From JAFGDI01 sp963667715 (GTDB taxonomy: Bacteria > Planctomycetota > Phycisphaerae > Sedimentisphaerales > SM23-30), in NCBI GenBank assembly GCA_963667715.1, contig OY763926.1, positions 4,154,001 to 4,218,000 on the forward strand: a stretch of DNA of 64,000 nucleotides, read 5' to 3'. A program made the translations under genes and the position numbers. Below, in pieces: positions 25,240 to 34,948 of the stretch. The notes under the pieces were generated by a model that was given only the letters and a program-made list of their open reading frames with translations, was not told the origin of the DNA and made no database searches. Each line of letters begins with the position of its first letter. Positions within the stretch are counted from its first letter, which is position 1.

Positions 25240-26571
25240 ATGAGTTTGACAGACGATCAAAATAAGACCATCGAAGAGAAAGTTAAAAAGATGGTTGACG
25301 ATATGGGTAAGGGACTGGCGACTAAAAGCGAGTTTATTGATGGTATGAAAAAGGCCATTGGTTTTGAACATGAAAAAATGGAAGCAACCGAGACTACCCT
25401 GAAAGAAACCCAGGGTCAGGTAGTTGACCTTGAAAAAGAACTGATCCTGATGCGTAAGCAGCTCAAGAGTTTGATTGCTACTGGAATGTCATCGTCCAGA
25501 TCGTACAAAGGCTTTCTCAGTATTGAAGAGGCCAAAAACTTTGGCTTGTTTGCGATGAGTATTGCAGGCAACAAAAAAGCCAGAACTGCTCTGGAGAAAT
25601 CCGGAATCGAAGTAAAGGCTATGGGCGATGGTAATGAATCTGGTAATTTCCTGGTACCGGATGATTTTTATAATTCACTTATCGTAATGATGGACAGATG
25701 TGGTGTATACAGAAGTGATGCCAGGCCTTGGCCTATGAGTCGAGACAACGGTTCTGCTCCGATTCTTACTAAAGGTGGATCTGTATATTGTCCAGGCGCC
25801 GGTGTTGCAGCTACGCCATCTGATCTTACTTTTGGCATGGTACAGCTCAACGCCTTGAAGTTGCTGGTATATATGCTCATTAACAATGAGCTGGATGAAG
25901 ATGCTGCTATCGCTATTGGACCAATAGTCGCGCAGGATATGATAAGGGCTTTCACTCGAACTGAAGACAAGAATGGTTTCATGGGTGATGGTACCGCATC
26001 ATATTTCGGCACGGTTGGCATCATCCAGAGTATCTACAGGGTTAACACGACTGTCGCTGACAATAAAGGGCTGCATGTTCAGGGTACACCTGGTGCATGG
26101 TCTGATATTGCAATGTCTGACATTCTCAGCCTGCTTGGCATGCTGCCAGATTTTGCAGAGGAAGGCAACAATGCTAACTTCTACTGTAATAAGAATTTCT
26201 ATTATACAGTGTTGCTGAACCTGGCATTGTCGCTTGGCGGAGCCAACGCAACCGAAGCTATTGTTGGCCTGACCGGCCGTGAACCAGTATTCATGGGACA
26301 TAAGGTTAAATTTGTCTCCTCAATGCCGAAAGTTAAGCCAGCTGCTGACCATTGCCCGTTGCTGCTTGGTGACCTGTCTCTGACCTGCTATCTCGGCGAT
26401 CGCCGTGAAGTCACAATTGAACAGAGTAAGGAAGCAGCATTTGCCAATGATCAAACTGCCGTGCGTGGTAGTGAACGTATTGCTCAGGCTGTGTTTGGTC
26501 ATAAGACAGTTGATGAAGATGGCAATAATGCGGCAGGTGCAACCGTTGGCTTGTGGGCTGATATAGGCTAA
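25240..26571 (+). CDS. HK97-fold major capsid protein
   Basis: 443 residues. An N-terminal helical, charged delta-like region of about 110 residues is followed by GNFLVPDDFYNSLIVMMDRCGVYRSDARPWPMSRDNGSAPIL, the usual beginning of the mature HK97 fold. A long E-loop and A domain follow (FMGDGTASYFGTVGIIQSI). The prohead protease probably removes the N-terminal part. The gene lies directly after the protease gene, as in HK97-type phages. Confidence 0.9.
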   Translation: MSLTDDQNKTIEEKVKKMVDDMGKGLATKSEFIDGMKKAIGFEHEKMEATETTLKETQGQVVDLEKELILMRKQLKSLIATGMSSSRSYKGFLSIEEAKNFGLFAMSIAGNKKARTALEKSGIEVKAMGDGNESGNFLVPDDFYNSLIVMMDRCGVYRSDARPWPMSRDNGSAPILTKGGSVYCPGAGVAATPSDLTFGMVQLNALKLLVYMLINNELDEDAAIAIGPIVAQDMIRAFTRTEDKNGFMGDGTASYFGTVGIIQSIYRVNTTVADNKGLHVQGTPGAWSDIAMSDILSLLGMLPDFAEEGNNANFYCNKNFYYTVLLNLALSLGGANATEAIVGLTGREPVFMGHKVKFVSSMPKVKPAADHCPLLLGDLSLTCYLGDRREVTIEQSKEAAFANDQTAVRGSERIAQAVFGHKTVDEDGNNAAGATVGLWADIG

Positions 26572-26677
26572 AACCAGGCCATTAAGTGAATAAGTTGAGA
26601 TTGGCCGTTTCGGCGGCCAATCTATATATAATAATTTAATGTCAAGCAGAGATGCTGACTTACTGAGGTAAAATACA

Positions 26678-27130
26678 ATGAACGATTTAACTGGAAAAAT
26701 CAAAACGGCGATTCTTATCCCGCCACAACTCAAGGATAATGGTGCAGTTGCTAATAACGGTTATGTTGACACCGCCGGATTTCGTGAACTGTTGGTAATA
26801 TTGGCACTGGGTGCAACTGACACAACTTTTGGAAGCACAACCGCCTCGGCGGCTCTGCAGCTGGAAGAAAGTGATAATGCCAGCGACTGGTCTGATATCG
26901 ATGGTGCTGTTACAGCGGACGCCCTGGGTGCTCTGGAAGACAGTAAGCTCTTTGGCATACACCTGGATATGAATAAGGCTCATGGTCGTTATGTGCGGCT
27001 TAAAGCTCCGACCGCTGGCGATGGGTCTACCGGTGTGAACGTTGCCGCATTTGCCCTGCTGGGTAAAGGCGAAGGGCTGATCGAAGAGTCGGCTACAGCT
27101 ATGGGGCTGACGGAACTTATTCTGGCGTAA
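26678..27130 (+). CDS. Virion protein candidate after the capsid gene, unknown
   Basis: 150 residues, GAGG before ATG. Beta-rich with many Ala, Gly and Asp residues (STTASAALQLEESDNASDWSDI). Its position suggests a capsid decoration or head fibre protein. No family motif recognised. Confidence 0.6.
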   Translation: MNDLTGKIKTAILIPPQLKDNGAVANNGYVDTAGFRELLVILALGATDTTFGSTTASAALQLEESDNASDWSDIDGAVTADALGALEDSKLFGIHLDMNKAHGRYVRLKAPTAGDGSTGVNVAAFALLGKGEGLIEESATAMGLTELILA

Positions 27131-27149
27131 GCCAGCTGCTTTGATGGTT

Positions 27150-27233
27150 ATTTAACCGCAGATTGACACAGATGGACATAGATAAATCTTGATTAAATCT
27201 CTGTGTTCTCTGTGTTCTCTGTGGTTAAAAAAC
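27150..27233. repeat. Inverted pair of period-9 short repeats
   Basis: TTTAACCGCAGATTGACACAG at the left edge and CTCTGTGTTCTCTGTGGTTAAA at the right edge are broadly complementary and are themselves built of about 9-bp units (CTCTGTGTT). The array fills the gap between two phage structural genes and resembles the period-7 and period-8 arrays elsewhere in the window. Confidence 0.55.
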
Positions 27234-27291
27234 TTAATTAAAACATGGACGAAATTGACTTAATGGACGTACATAGACGGGAATAAATACT

Positions 27292-27519
27292 ATGAAAATA
27301 TTGATGAAAAAAAATGTACAGAGCGGGATGAGCCAGTTTTTTAAAGACTGCAGCTATGAGGTATCGGCTGCGGTGGCGGCTAATCTGCCGGCAGGTAGCT
27401 GGGTTAAAGTTGATGCTCTGGGGCGGCCTCTACCAAAGGGGAAGAAAGCAAAAAAGACTAATGGAAACAAAACAGTAGAAAAAACCGCTGGTAAAAAACC
27501 AGCCGGAACTCTTACTTAA
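27292..27519 (+). CDS. Small phage protein with Lys-rich tail
   Basis: 75 residues; an N-terminal part of about 48 residues with a short 'LPAGSWVKVDALGRPLPKG' beta hairpin, then a Lys-rich tail (KGKKAKKTNGNKTVEKTAGKK). Between head genes, so possibly a small virion or assembly protein. Unrecognised. Confidence 0.5.
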   Translation: MKILMKKNVQSGMSQFFKDCSYEVSAAVAANLPAGSWVKVDALGRPLPKGKKAKKTNGNKTVEKTAGKKPAGTLT

Positions 27520-27557
27520 TGCGGCGGTGTTTGGTGGGTATAGGACGAAATGATTAG

Positions 27558-27592
27558 TTAGGATTTAGGATTTAGTAATCAGGATTTAGTGG
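27558..27592 (+). repeat. Heptamer array (5 units of TTAGGAT type)
   Basis: TTAGGAT, TTAGGAT, TTAGTAA, TCAGGAT and TTAGTGG follow one another without gaps, just before the gene at 27607. Same family as the array at 8516. Confidence 0.7.
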
Positions 27593-27606
27593 GCAGGTGA
27601 ATAATT

Positions 27607-28323
27607 ATGGCGAATGAGACTATCAGAATGAAACGGGACTTTACGCTTGATGGTGGTAAAAAGCTCCAGGCTGGGCAGATATATGAACTCGCCGACTGGC
27701 AGGTTAGCCAGATCGGCAGCGGGTGGTATGAGACAGTCAAGACCAGTGAAGCTGGTGATACCGGCTACTCCACCACCAGCAATACGCTGACGGTACCGCC
27801 GGAAGCTGTTGGGGTTGGTAAGGCATTTGCGGACGCTCAGGCGGCGTATGATGCGGCATTGAGTAATGTAAGTGTCGGATTGGGATTCTTAATATTTAAG
27901 GAAGGCAATTATTGCTATTCTGGAACAACAGGGCTTTTAGCTGATTTTACTCTTGACGGAGGCGATGTGGCTGTCGCCACGTTTGATTTGACCGTTAACT
28001 TGCCTGGCTGTACAATTGATAACCTTGGGGCAACTGGCAGCCTGAGAATGTGGGGTGAGTCCTATTATGCTAATAACTCTCAATATGGCAAATACATTGA
28101 TATAACTTATGACAGTGTGAGCGATGATGGAGATAACGATTTTACTTTTAGTTGCTCTGTGACCTCGCCAGATGGATTTGCTACAAGTATGTTAGCTTTC
28201 TGGCAGATTGTATTTGGCGGGTTTATCCAGACTGATAGTAATAGAGTTATTACTATTTCTGAAGACGACAAGATAACGATCAAAACCGTTGGAAACGTCT
28301 CAGGCATTGAGGTATCAGTATAA
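27607..28323 (+). CDS. Phage structural protein candidate, unknown
   Basis: 238 residues. The first 50 (IRMKRDFTLDGGKKLQAGQIYELADWQVSQIGSGWYE) look like a small SH3-like domain often found in phage head or tail proteins. The rest is beta-rich and ends NVSGIEVSV. Its TAA stop overlaps the ATG of the large beta-helix gene by one base, so both may form one fibre or spike. Confidence 0.55.
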   Translation: MANETIRMKRDFTLDGGKKLQAGQIYELADWQVSQIGSGWYETVKTSEAGDTGYSTTSNTLTVPPEAVGVGKAFADAQAAYDAALSNVSVGLGFLIFKEGNYCYSGTTGLLADFTLDGGDVAVATFDLTVNLPGCTIDNLGATGSLRMWGESYYANNSQYGKYIDITYDSVSDDGDNDFTFSCSVTSPDGFATSMLAFWQIVFGGFIQTDSNRVITISEDDKITIKTVGNVSGIEVSV

Positions 28324-30620
28324 TGGCAACAGGCGACATACTTGACATAACGATAAGAGATGATGGTTGGTCTGCTGATGTGACATTTGAAGGAATGGCC
28401 GCTGGTGGAACTTATGATTTTGGTTTTGACCTTGAAAATAAAAACAAAGTCGATACTGCTAAAATGATACTTTCACTCACTTCTGTTGGTTATGACTCCG
28501 CAGGTATTGCTGACACAAAGTCCAGAAATGTTTATTGCACAAAACAGGTAAGAAAACCATATCCCAATCAAACGGATATGGAAGAAACTGTTGTTGGTAG
28601 TAATCTCGTTGTCAGAGTAGCATTGTCAGATTATATATACGGCGATTGCACAGATATAACTGCTGTATGTGCGGTTGGTATATATAATGATGGGACTAAT
28701 GTATCAGCATCGAGTAATGTCCCGGTAACTAATAATTCTACAGCTTCCCACCAAAAAGTAGTCGCAAACTGGTCATTGCCGGGATGGAGAGAGGTTGAGG
28801 AAGATGGAAGTTTAAAACTTTCTTGTGTGGCGTTCCATCAATCGGCCACCGCTGGCAACTGTGGCATATCAGCAATTAAGTTTACTGTGTCAGATGAACA
28901 TAGCAATTATGTTACTCCTAAGGTAGTTACAACACCAATCGCAACGATAGGCAACAAGACATCGTTGGCAGTAATAGAGTTTGTGGTTAATTTCACTGCT
29001 TTAGAATTATCGGGGCTAAAAGCTGGCGACCAATTGGCGTGCGATTTTATCGCTTATCCACACATCGGTGACTCTGGGGCTATCCTTGATACCTCGGATG
29101 GAGTCAATGCTGGACTTACGCCTTTATACAATACACAATATAATTATCTGCCAAGCACAACAGGAGATGATCGATATTACGCTTACGTAAAAACCGGGTC
29201 AACCGGGGGGGCAGTATCTATTGACGCATCGACTGCGGAGCTAACACCCTTCGCAACAATTTCTGCCGCAAATAATGCGATTGTATCTGCACATGGTGTT
29301 AATGCTGACCGTGGGGTAATACGGATTAGTAACCTAGAGGGGCAAGTGCATGTGTGGACAGGAGGTACTAGCAATAATGGCTCTAATCATAAAACATGGT
29401 TGACGGTTGAGACATGGGACGAATCGGCAAACGGAAGCAAAGCGATTATTTCTGGGGCCACCACCAGTGAGTGGGATTTAAGCAAATTTACAAAAATACA
29501 CAATTGTGAAGTAGTGGCAATTACTAGCTTAATGTTCGCCTACCTTAGTGCTATTTGGTACATAGATTGCGACTTAGACCAGAACGGTCAGTCTGCACCA
29601 GCTACGCTGATAGACCTGATATACATTACCGGTTGCAGTGTATCTGGAAGAAGCTGGCAAAGTAATCATGGAGGCTCGGTATATCAAGTACATCTATCAA
29701 GGGACAATGTAGGGGATGGTGGTCAGCAGATATACACTGCACTAGGTAATCGATTTACATCTTATGTAACGGAAGGCAATTCGACCGCTAATGATACATA
29801 CGATGGTGCTATTTTTGCGTTTAATAAGATAAAAGTTAATGCCGGTGAGACGATGGATTTTTGTGATAATAACTCTACCTATCCCTTTGGATTTGTTTTT
29901 GTCCAAAACGAAGTTGAGCATACACCCTTAGCGACTGAAGCCACTCTGATGATTAATGCCATGACTAAAACTGGGCCGGTGTATAACGCTATAGTATGGC
30001 ATAACACCGGAGTTGGTCAAAGATGGAATTTGTTTTACAATAGCGAGGGGGACGTTGCGGTAAACACATTGTATGTGTCGTACGGGGGCAATTGTGTGTA
30101 TAGTTATAACTTCAAAACTGACACGTTCACCCCACCTTCCGCCGCTAGAATAGGCAACTGGTCAGAAGGATACGGAGTTGGCTATTTCGGAAACTACGAC
30201 GCTAGAAATAATGGAACTGATGATAACTTTTGGAACTCTAAAGACGGTCAAATGGCCGGTTTTGACGGCTTAGGATATGCGTATGGAGACATTAGCGATT
30301 TAGCATTTGTTGATTATACTGCCGGTGTCGGAGGCTCTGGTGGTGGAGATTATCACATACTAGCAGGGTCGTCGGCAATGGACTTGATAACTGATAATGT
30401 ATTACCTTACGATCTGGATGGCGTTGCTCGCACAAGCGGTACGGCGGGCGCTTATGAGTTTGTTATAGCAACTGCATATTTTAAATACGCAATATTACAC
30501 TTTGCCACCGGAGAGCCAGAGGAAATATTAACGGCAGACGAACTCGTTTTACATCTTGCAACTGGGCAGCCAGAGCAGGAATTTACAGAGGAAAATATAA
30601 TTTTACACGCCGCAAATTAA
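28323..30620 (+). CDS. Large beta-rich virion protein, beta-helix fibre/spike candidate
   Basis: 765 residues. Residues 1-280 look like two immunoglobulin-like domains. Residues 290-700 are rich in Asn, Gly and Ser with repeated strand patterns consistent with a right-handed parallel beta-helix (TPFATISAANNAIVSAHG is the typical entry cap). The segment ends DLDGVARTSGTAGAYEFV, a closing motif common in secreted planctomycete beta-helix proteins. A tail of two short repeats (ATGEPEEILTADELVLH, ATGQPEQEFTEENIILH) follows. Likely a host-binding spike or fibre; the shared closing motif hints at capture from a host surface protein. Confidence 0.65.
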   Translation: MATGDILDITIRDDGWSADVTFEGMAAGGTYDFGFDLENKNKVDTAKMILSLTSVGYDSAGIADTKSRNVYCTKQVRKPYPNQTDMEETVVGSNLVVRVALSDYIYGDCTDITAVCAVGIYNDGTNVSASSNVPVTNNSTASHQKVVANWSLPGWREVEEDGSLKLSCVAFHQSATAGNCGISAIKFTVSDEHSNYVTPKVVTTPIATIGNKTSLAVIEFVVNFTALELSGLKAGDQLACDFIAYPHIGDSGAILDTSDGVNAGLTPLYNTQYNYLPSTTGDDRYYAYVKTGSTGGAVSIDASTAELTPFATISAANNAIVSAHGVNADRGVIRISNLEGQVHVWTGGTSNNGSNHKTWLTVETWDESANGSKAIISGATTSEWDLSKFTKIHNCEVVAITSLMFAYLSAIWYIDCDLDQNGQSAPATLIDLIYITGCSVSGRSWQSNHGGSVYQVHLSRDNVGDGGQQIYTALGNRFTSYVTEGNSTANDTYDGAIFAFNKIKVNAGETMDFCDNNSTYPFGFVFVQNEVEHTPLATEATLMINAMTKTGPVYNAIVWHNTGVGQRWNLFYNSEGDVAVNTLYVSYGGNCVYSYNFKTDTFTPPSAARIGNWSEGYGVGYFGNYDARNNGTDDNFWNSKDGQMAGFDGLGYAYGDISDLAFVDYTAGVGGSGGGDYHILAGSSAMDLITDNVLPYDLDGVARTSGTAGAYEFVIATAYFKYAILHFATGEPEEILTADELVLHLATGQPEQEFTEENIILHAAN

Positions 30621-30673
30621 CACACGGCCCGTCCCTCTCCTCACTGAGCGACGGGGGAAATGGGGCGGTTTAA

Positions 30674-30707
30674 CTGATAACCGATAACTGATAACTGGTA
30701 ACTAAAA
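30674..30707 (+). repeat. Heptamer array (CTGATAA type) before a head-tail adaptor gene
   Basis: CTGATAA, CCGATAA, CTGATAA, CTGGTAA then CTAAAAA run directly into the ATG at 30708. It replaces a normal ribosome site, as no good GGAG is visible; translation may depend on coupling or on the array itself. Confidence 0.6.
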
Positions 30708-31307
30708 ATGATTTGTACTGTTTCTGACATAAAAACAATAATGGGTGATACCGGCAACGATAACGATGCTGTGCTGGCTGAGTTGATAGCTAGTATCACA
30801 GCTCAGTTTGAAGAGCATTGTTGCCGGAAGTTTATTGTTAATGATTACACTGAATATCATTCCGGCTGCGGGAATATGATTCACCTTGATGCCTGGCCGA
30901 TCGTATCGATCAGCAGCGTTAAAGAATCGCTGGTATATGATTTTGACAGTGCAACGGCCCTGACTTTAAACACAGATTACAGGCCGGTTAAAAATGGTTT
31001 AACTGGCGTTTTACAGCGTATTAACTGTAATTGGCCTGGTTATACTGACTGTGTTCAGGTTATTTATAGAGGCGGCTATACGGCCGCAGGTGACACACCT
31101 GGTACCGGAGAAACTGCTATACCAGAATCACTCAAGGGAGCCGCCGTCAAACAGTGTATCTGTGAGCTTAACAGCCGTAATTCTCCTGGTGTTAAGATTA
31201 CTGATTTTGATGGTGGTAGTACTCAGAAACACACGCTTGCCCCATTCTTGCCGGAAGTAATGAAGGTGCTTGAGTGCTACAGGCACCCGGGGAGCTTTGT
31301 GATATGA
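30708..31307 (+). CDS. Head-tail connector protein (gp6-like)
   Basis: 199 residues. The N-terminal helices (TVSDIKTIMGDTGNDNDAVLAELIASITAQFEEHCCRKF) and the 'YRGGYTAA...IPESLKGAAVKQCICELNSR' part match the connector family that docks to the portal ring. The next gene overlaps by ATGA. Its place after the head genes supports the call. Confidence 0.75.
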   Translation: MICTVSDIKTIMGDTGNDNDAVLAELIASITAQFEEHCCRKFIVNDYTEYHSGCGNMIHLDAWPIVSISSVKESLVYDFDSATALTLNTDYRPVKNGLTGVLQRINCNWPGYTDCVQVIYRGGYTAAGDTPGTGETAIPESLKGAAVKQCICELNSRNSPGVKITDFDGGSTQKHTLAPFLPEVMKVLECYRHPGSFVI

Positions 31308-31891
31308 CACAGATCATGATACAACTCGGGGGCGGCTGGCGGTCCTTTGAACAGGATATGGATGGCAAAGGCCGTCAGATCTTTAATGCTGCCAGCGATG
31401 GCCTGGCTGACGGCGGTAATCTGATCGCCAGCTGTGTTATTAGTGATTATATATCCGGCCAGGTTCTTAATCGTCGCAGTAGTATGCTGGCGGCAGCAGT
31501 AACAAGCTGGCAGGAAAATGCGATCAGTGTAACAGTTGGAGTACCCGACGGCAGTAATGTTGACCATTACAAATGGCTATTAGGTGATGAAACGAAAACT
31601 ATTACACCCAAAAAAGGCAAGTACCTGGCTATCCCTGCAGGTGAAAACCTTAATGCATCTGGAGTACCCAGATATACTTCACCCAGGCAGGTTGAGGATG
31701 GATTCTTCGTGAGAGATGGTAGTAAGTTATACTTTGGCCGCAAGAATGGCCAGAGGGGTAAATTCAGATTGCTATTTACTTTTGTTCGCAGTGTAACCAT
31801 TAAAGGCAGTGGAGCCCTGATAAATGCTGCGATAGACCAAAAAGATAAAGTTACGAAAATTATCCAAAGTAAAATTGATGGTGTCAGTTGA
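31304..31891 (+). CDS. Phage neck / head-tail joining protein candidate
   Basis: 195 residues from ATG 31304 (ATGA overlap with the upstream stop). Amphipathic N-terminal helix, then a conserved-looking GVPDGSNVDHYKWLLGDETKTITPKKGKYLAIP segment, reminiscent of neck or tail-completion proteins that follow connectors. The assignment is by position. Its stop overlaps the TTG start of the Ser-repeat gene. Confidence 0.6.
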   Translation: MTQIMIQLGGGWRSFEQDMDGKGRQIFNAASDGLADGGNLIASCVISDYISGQVLNRRSSMLAAAVTSWQENAISVTVGVPDGSNVDHYKWLLGDETKTITPKKGKYLAIPAGENLNASGVPRYTSPRQVEDGFFVRDGSKLYFGRKNGQRGKFRLLFTFVRSVTIKGSGALINAAIDQKDKVTKIIQSKIDGVS

Positions 31892-33093
31892 ATCAATTAA
31901 CAAGAGACAATATAACCCGCAAAGCTCGTGACGAAAGACAGACTGTCCCGCATAGTCTATTCTCCCTGCAGGTGAGCCAACCGCCACAGGGCAGCGACTT
32001 GTTCTGGGGTGAGATCGATAGCGAGCCTAATTACAATAATATCTGTACAGGTACTTTTTACAATGCCAGAAATCAGCTCGTAAAAGACGGTTCTCCATTG
32101 TTTCAAGTGGATCTGAACTGTTCGCTGGCATCGGTTCCTTATGCAGAGCCAGGGAATATCTTCGTTGCGTATAGAAAACGTGGGCAATGGTATATATTAG
32201 CACTTTATGAAGATGATCTGCTGTCATCTGATGCCTGGTCAAGTAATGACCCTATGTCATCTGACATTGAACCATCAAGCGATCAGTTTTCGTCTAATAC
32301 ATGGTCGTCTAACGATCCTATGTCATCCGACATTGAACCATCGAGCGACACCTGGTCAAGTAATGACCCTATGTCATCGGCAATTGAGCCATCAAGTGAT
32401 GCATGGTCATCTGATGATCCTATGTCGTCTGATATTGAGCCGTCAAGTGATGAGCTGTCATCTGATGCATGGTCGTCTAACGATCCTATGTCATCCGACA
32501 TCGAGCCGTCAAGCGATGCCTGGTCATCTGATGATCCTATGTCGTCTAACATCGAACCTTCAAGTAATGAGCTGTCGTCTGATGCCTGGTCGTCTAATGA
32601 TCCTATGTCATCCGACATTGAGCCGTCAAGTGATGCCTGGTCAAGTAATGACCCGATGTCATCTGATATCGAGCCATCATCTGATGAGGCTTCAAGTAAT
32701 GAACCTATAACATTCGACTTTACATTCCTGGACGATTCATCTGATGCTCCGAGTTCTGACGAGCTGAGCTCTGAATTCCCAAGTTCAGACTTCCCAAGCT
32801 CTGAGACCGTATCATCATTACCGAGCTCTGATGCCCTAAGTTCAGATCTACCGAGTTCTGACGCTCTATCCAGTGATGCTGATTCTAGCAATCAAATAGA
32901 ACCTGGTTATTATAAGGTGAACATGGAAAGGTACGCAGACGACCAATGTGTACTATACATTGGCCCTGAAACGGCGTGTTTATATTTAACTGAAGATATC
33001 AGTGGACAATGTATTAGATTTGATCCTGAAGAGATGAGATGGCATAAAATCATATCGATTGAAGGTCCATATCAATATTCTAATTGTAATTAA
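31888..33093 (+). CDS. Ser-Ser repeat virion protein
   Basis: 401 residues with a TTG start overlapping the upstream TGA. Residues 1-112 are a small globular domain, 113-335 a repeat region, and 336-401 a C-terminal domain with three Cys. The repeat region holds 40 Ser-Ser pairs spaced 5-6 residues apart, including eight copies of a 17-residue unit (AWSSNDPMSSDIEPSSD) and a shorter SSDxx series. Ser codons vary (TCA, AGT, TCG, AGC, TCT), so the protein pattern is under selection. Four glycan-modification genes follow directly. A glycosylated stalk or fibre is the natural inference; the sequence does not prove it. Confidence 0.75.
   Translation: MNQLTRDNITRKARDERQTVPHSLFSLQVSQPPQGSDLFWGEIDSEPNYNNICTGTFYNARNQLVKDGSPLFQVDLNCSLASVPYAEPGNIFVAYRKRGQWYILALYEDDLLSSDAWSSNDPMSSDIEPSSDQFSSNTWSSNDPMSSDIEPSSDTWSSNDPMSSAIEPSSDAWSSDDPMSSDIEPSSDELSSDAWSSNDPMSSDIEPSSDAWSSDDPMSSNIEPSSNELSSDAWSSNDPMSSDIEPSSDAWSSNDPMSSDIEPSSDEASSNEPITFDFTFLDDSSDAPSSDELSSEFPSSDFPSSETVSSLPSSDALSSDLPSSDALSSDADSSNQIEPGYYKVNMERYADDQCVLYIGPETACLYLTEDISGQCIRFDPEEMRWHKIISIEGPYQYSNCN
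32224..32892 (+). repeat. Coding tandem repeats of the Ser-Ser protein
   Basis: 51-bp units (17 codons), some extended to 66 bp by a five-codon insert, then irregular 15-bp units. They explain the long open frames on the other strand and in another frame over the same stretch. Such an array can change copy number by recombination and alter stalk length. Confidence 0.85.
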
Positions 33094-33107
33094 GGAAATA
33101 AACGAAC

Positions 33108-34343
33108 GTGATATGTAAACACCTGACAAATGATTTCTGCAAGCTGTATAAGCTTCGTGTTATACCTAGCATCTGCCAGAGCTGCCAGGTTAATAAAACA
33201 CAGGCCATGCGTACACTGGCATTGAGCAAATACGCTTCAATGCCAAAGTATAAACTGCTACAATTATTCCCTGAAGGCTTCCCAGGCATTAGCGAACTGA
33301 GTGAGCAGAATCTATATAAACTATTCGGTTTAACAGATACAGGTCAGCCGGAAACACCAGCCGTTAAACAGTATCGCAGATGCTACAGCTGCAAGTACTA
33401 CAAAAAAAGCTGCGATATATGCCTGCTGTTGACCAGGCAGGTTAAGGCTTTCGACTGGTTCGCTCAAGGCAACCAGTGCCCGCAAGCTAACACGGCTCAC
33501 ACCGTTAAAAGAATCAAACATCCAGCCAGATACAAAAAAATATTCATGAATGCTGATGGTAGCTTAATGCCGCTGGTTGATATGTATCACGGTCAGACTG
33601 CATTCATCTGTGCCGGTGGACCGTCTTTTGGCCAGCTCGATCATTCGATCTTTAATCAGCCTGGTATAGTTACTATGGCGGTTAATAATACCGGCCACTT
33701 GTTCAGGCCAACATTCTGGACCGGGCAGGACCCGCAATATAAGTTCATGCCAAGCATCTGGCTGGACCCTAAGATCCTGAAGTTTACACTCTATTCATAT
33801 CGTCACAAAAACTTTTGGGACATTGCTACCGACAGACTATCAACCACCAGAATAGCTGACTGTCCAGGAATGGTATTTCATAAACGCTCCAGCGACTTCG
33901 TTGCTCAGGAATGGATAGGTAAGGACTGCATCTGCTGGGGCACGCCAAAAGAACTCGAAGATGGCACCAGAGGTGCTCGCAGCGTTCTGGTTGCAGCACT
34001 ACATATATTATACTTTCTTGGCTTTAGCAAAGTCTACCTGGTAGGTGTTGACTTCAAGATGGATGATGACAATAAATACTGGTTTAATCAGGATAGAACC
34101 AGCAGAGCCATTAAAAACAACCACAGGGTATTCGAACACATTAACCGGCATATGACAGACCTGCAGCCATATATCAAATCAGCTGAATTCAATGTATACA
34201 ACTGCAATCCAGAGAGTGGTCTGACTGCTTTTCCGCATTACCCGCTGGAAAAGGCACTGGCTGAAAATGTAATAGACCTTACCGACTCAACTGCCGGTAT
34301 GTACGAAAGAGATCTCAGCAAAACTTCGAAAGGAACGAAATGA
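33108..34343 (+). CDS. DUF115/MAF-like putative glycosyltransferase with Cys-rich N-terminus
   Basis: 411 residues, GTG start. The N-terminal 120 residues contain many Cys (CKHLTNDFCKLY, ICQSC, CYSCKYYKKSCDIC), suggesting a metal site. The C-terminal part has FICAGGPSFGQLD, VTMAVNNTG, PTFWTGQDPQYK and VYLVGVDFKMDDD, the pattern of DUF115-type and sialyltransferase-like enzymes. Relatives transfer acidic sugars in protein glycosylation. It is the first of four glycan genes after the Ser-repeat gene, and overlaps the next by ATGA. Confidence 0.65.
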   Translation: MICKHLTNDFCKLYKLRVIPSICQSCQVNKTQAMRTLALSKYASMPKYKLLQLFPEGFPGISELSEQNLYKLFGLTDTGQPETPAVKQYRRCYSCKYYKKSCDICLLLTRQVKAFDWFAQGNQCPQANTAHTVKRIKHPARYKKIFMNADGSLMPLVDMYHGQTAFICAGGPSFGQLDHSIFNQPGIVTMAVNNTGHLFRPTFWTGQDPQYKFMPSIWLDPKILKFTLYSYRHKNFWDIATDRLSTTRIADCPGMVFHKRSSDFVAQEWIGKDCICWGTPKELEDGTRGARSVLVAALHILYFLGFSKVYLVGVDFKMDDDNKYWFNQDRTSRAIKNNHRVFEHINRHMTDLQPYIKSAEFNVYNCNPESGLTAFPHYPLEKALAENVIDLTDSTAGMYERDLSKTSKGTK

Positions 34344-34948
34344 TAATCTGCTCATACTATACAGAAGGCACGCCATATATAGATGAAGCTCAGAAGCTGG
34401 CTGAATCATGCCGCAAGCTTAATCTCAAATGTGATATCGCAGCATTGCCGGATAAAGGCAGCTGGGACCTAAACACCAAATACAAACCTGAAGTAATCTT
34501 AAACTGTATGAAGGCTTATCAGGACTCAGTACTATTCGTTGATGCTGATGCAACATTTCATGCGAGAATTAACCCGGTTGTCTTTGGCGGCGATATCGCA
34601 GCTTATGTCATGAACAAAGCGTTTTGGGGCCAGTCAACAGCCCAAAGAAAGTTCAGCCTGATGAGCGGTACGCTGTATTTCCCTAACACTAACAAAGCCA
34701 GACAAATCCTGTCAGGCTGGGGACATGTTAACAGTATGAACCCGCAACGCTGGGACCAACGCAATCTCGAATTAGTTCTGGGGTTTAACGCAGATACCGG
34801 CATGCTCGACAGTACAGCATACGAATTGTGCCAGTTACCATATGCATACTGCTGCATAGACAAGACCATGCCAAATGTAGACTATGCCGTCATTCGCCAT
34901 CACCAGGCAAGCAGGAAGTATAAAGTAATCGGAAGGAATAATCAATAA
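34340..34948 (+). CDS. GT-A-type glycosyltransferase-like protein
   Basis: 202 residues. YYTEGTPYIDEAQKLAESCRKL is a typical nucleotide-binding beginning, and VLFVDADATF supplies the D-x-D metal/nucleotide-sugar motif. The C-terminal ...VIRHHQASRKYK resembles small GT-A proteins. ATGA overlap upstream and TAATG overlap downstream show tight coupling inside the four-gene cassette. Confidence 0.65.
   Translation: MIICSYYTEGTPYIDEAQKLAESCRKLNLKCDIAALPDKGSWDLNTKYKPEVILNCMKAYQDSVLFVDADATFHARINPVVFGGDIAAYVMNKAFWGQSTAQRKFSLMSGTLYFPNTNKARQILSGWGHVNSMNPQRWDQRNLELVLGFNADTGMLDSTAYELCQLPYAYCCIDKTMPNVDYAVIRHHQASRKYKVIGRNNQ

Noticed and set aside
32207..32891. Long open frames on both strands across the Ser-repeat region (32207-32710 plus, 32283-32891 minus)
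   Set aside because: They follow from the biased repeat codons of the Ser-Ser gene. They lack ribosome sites and start and end with the array.
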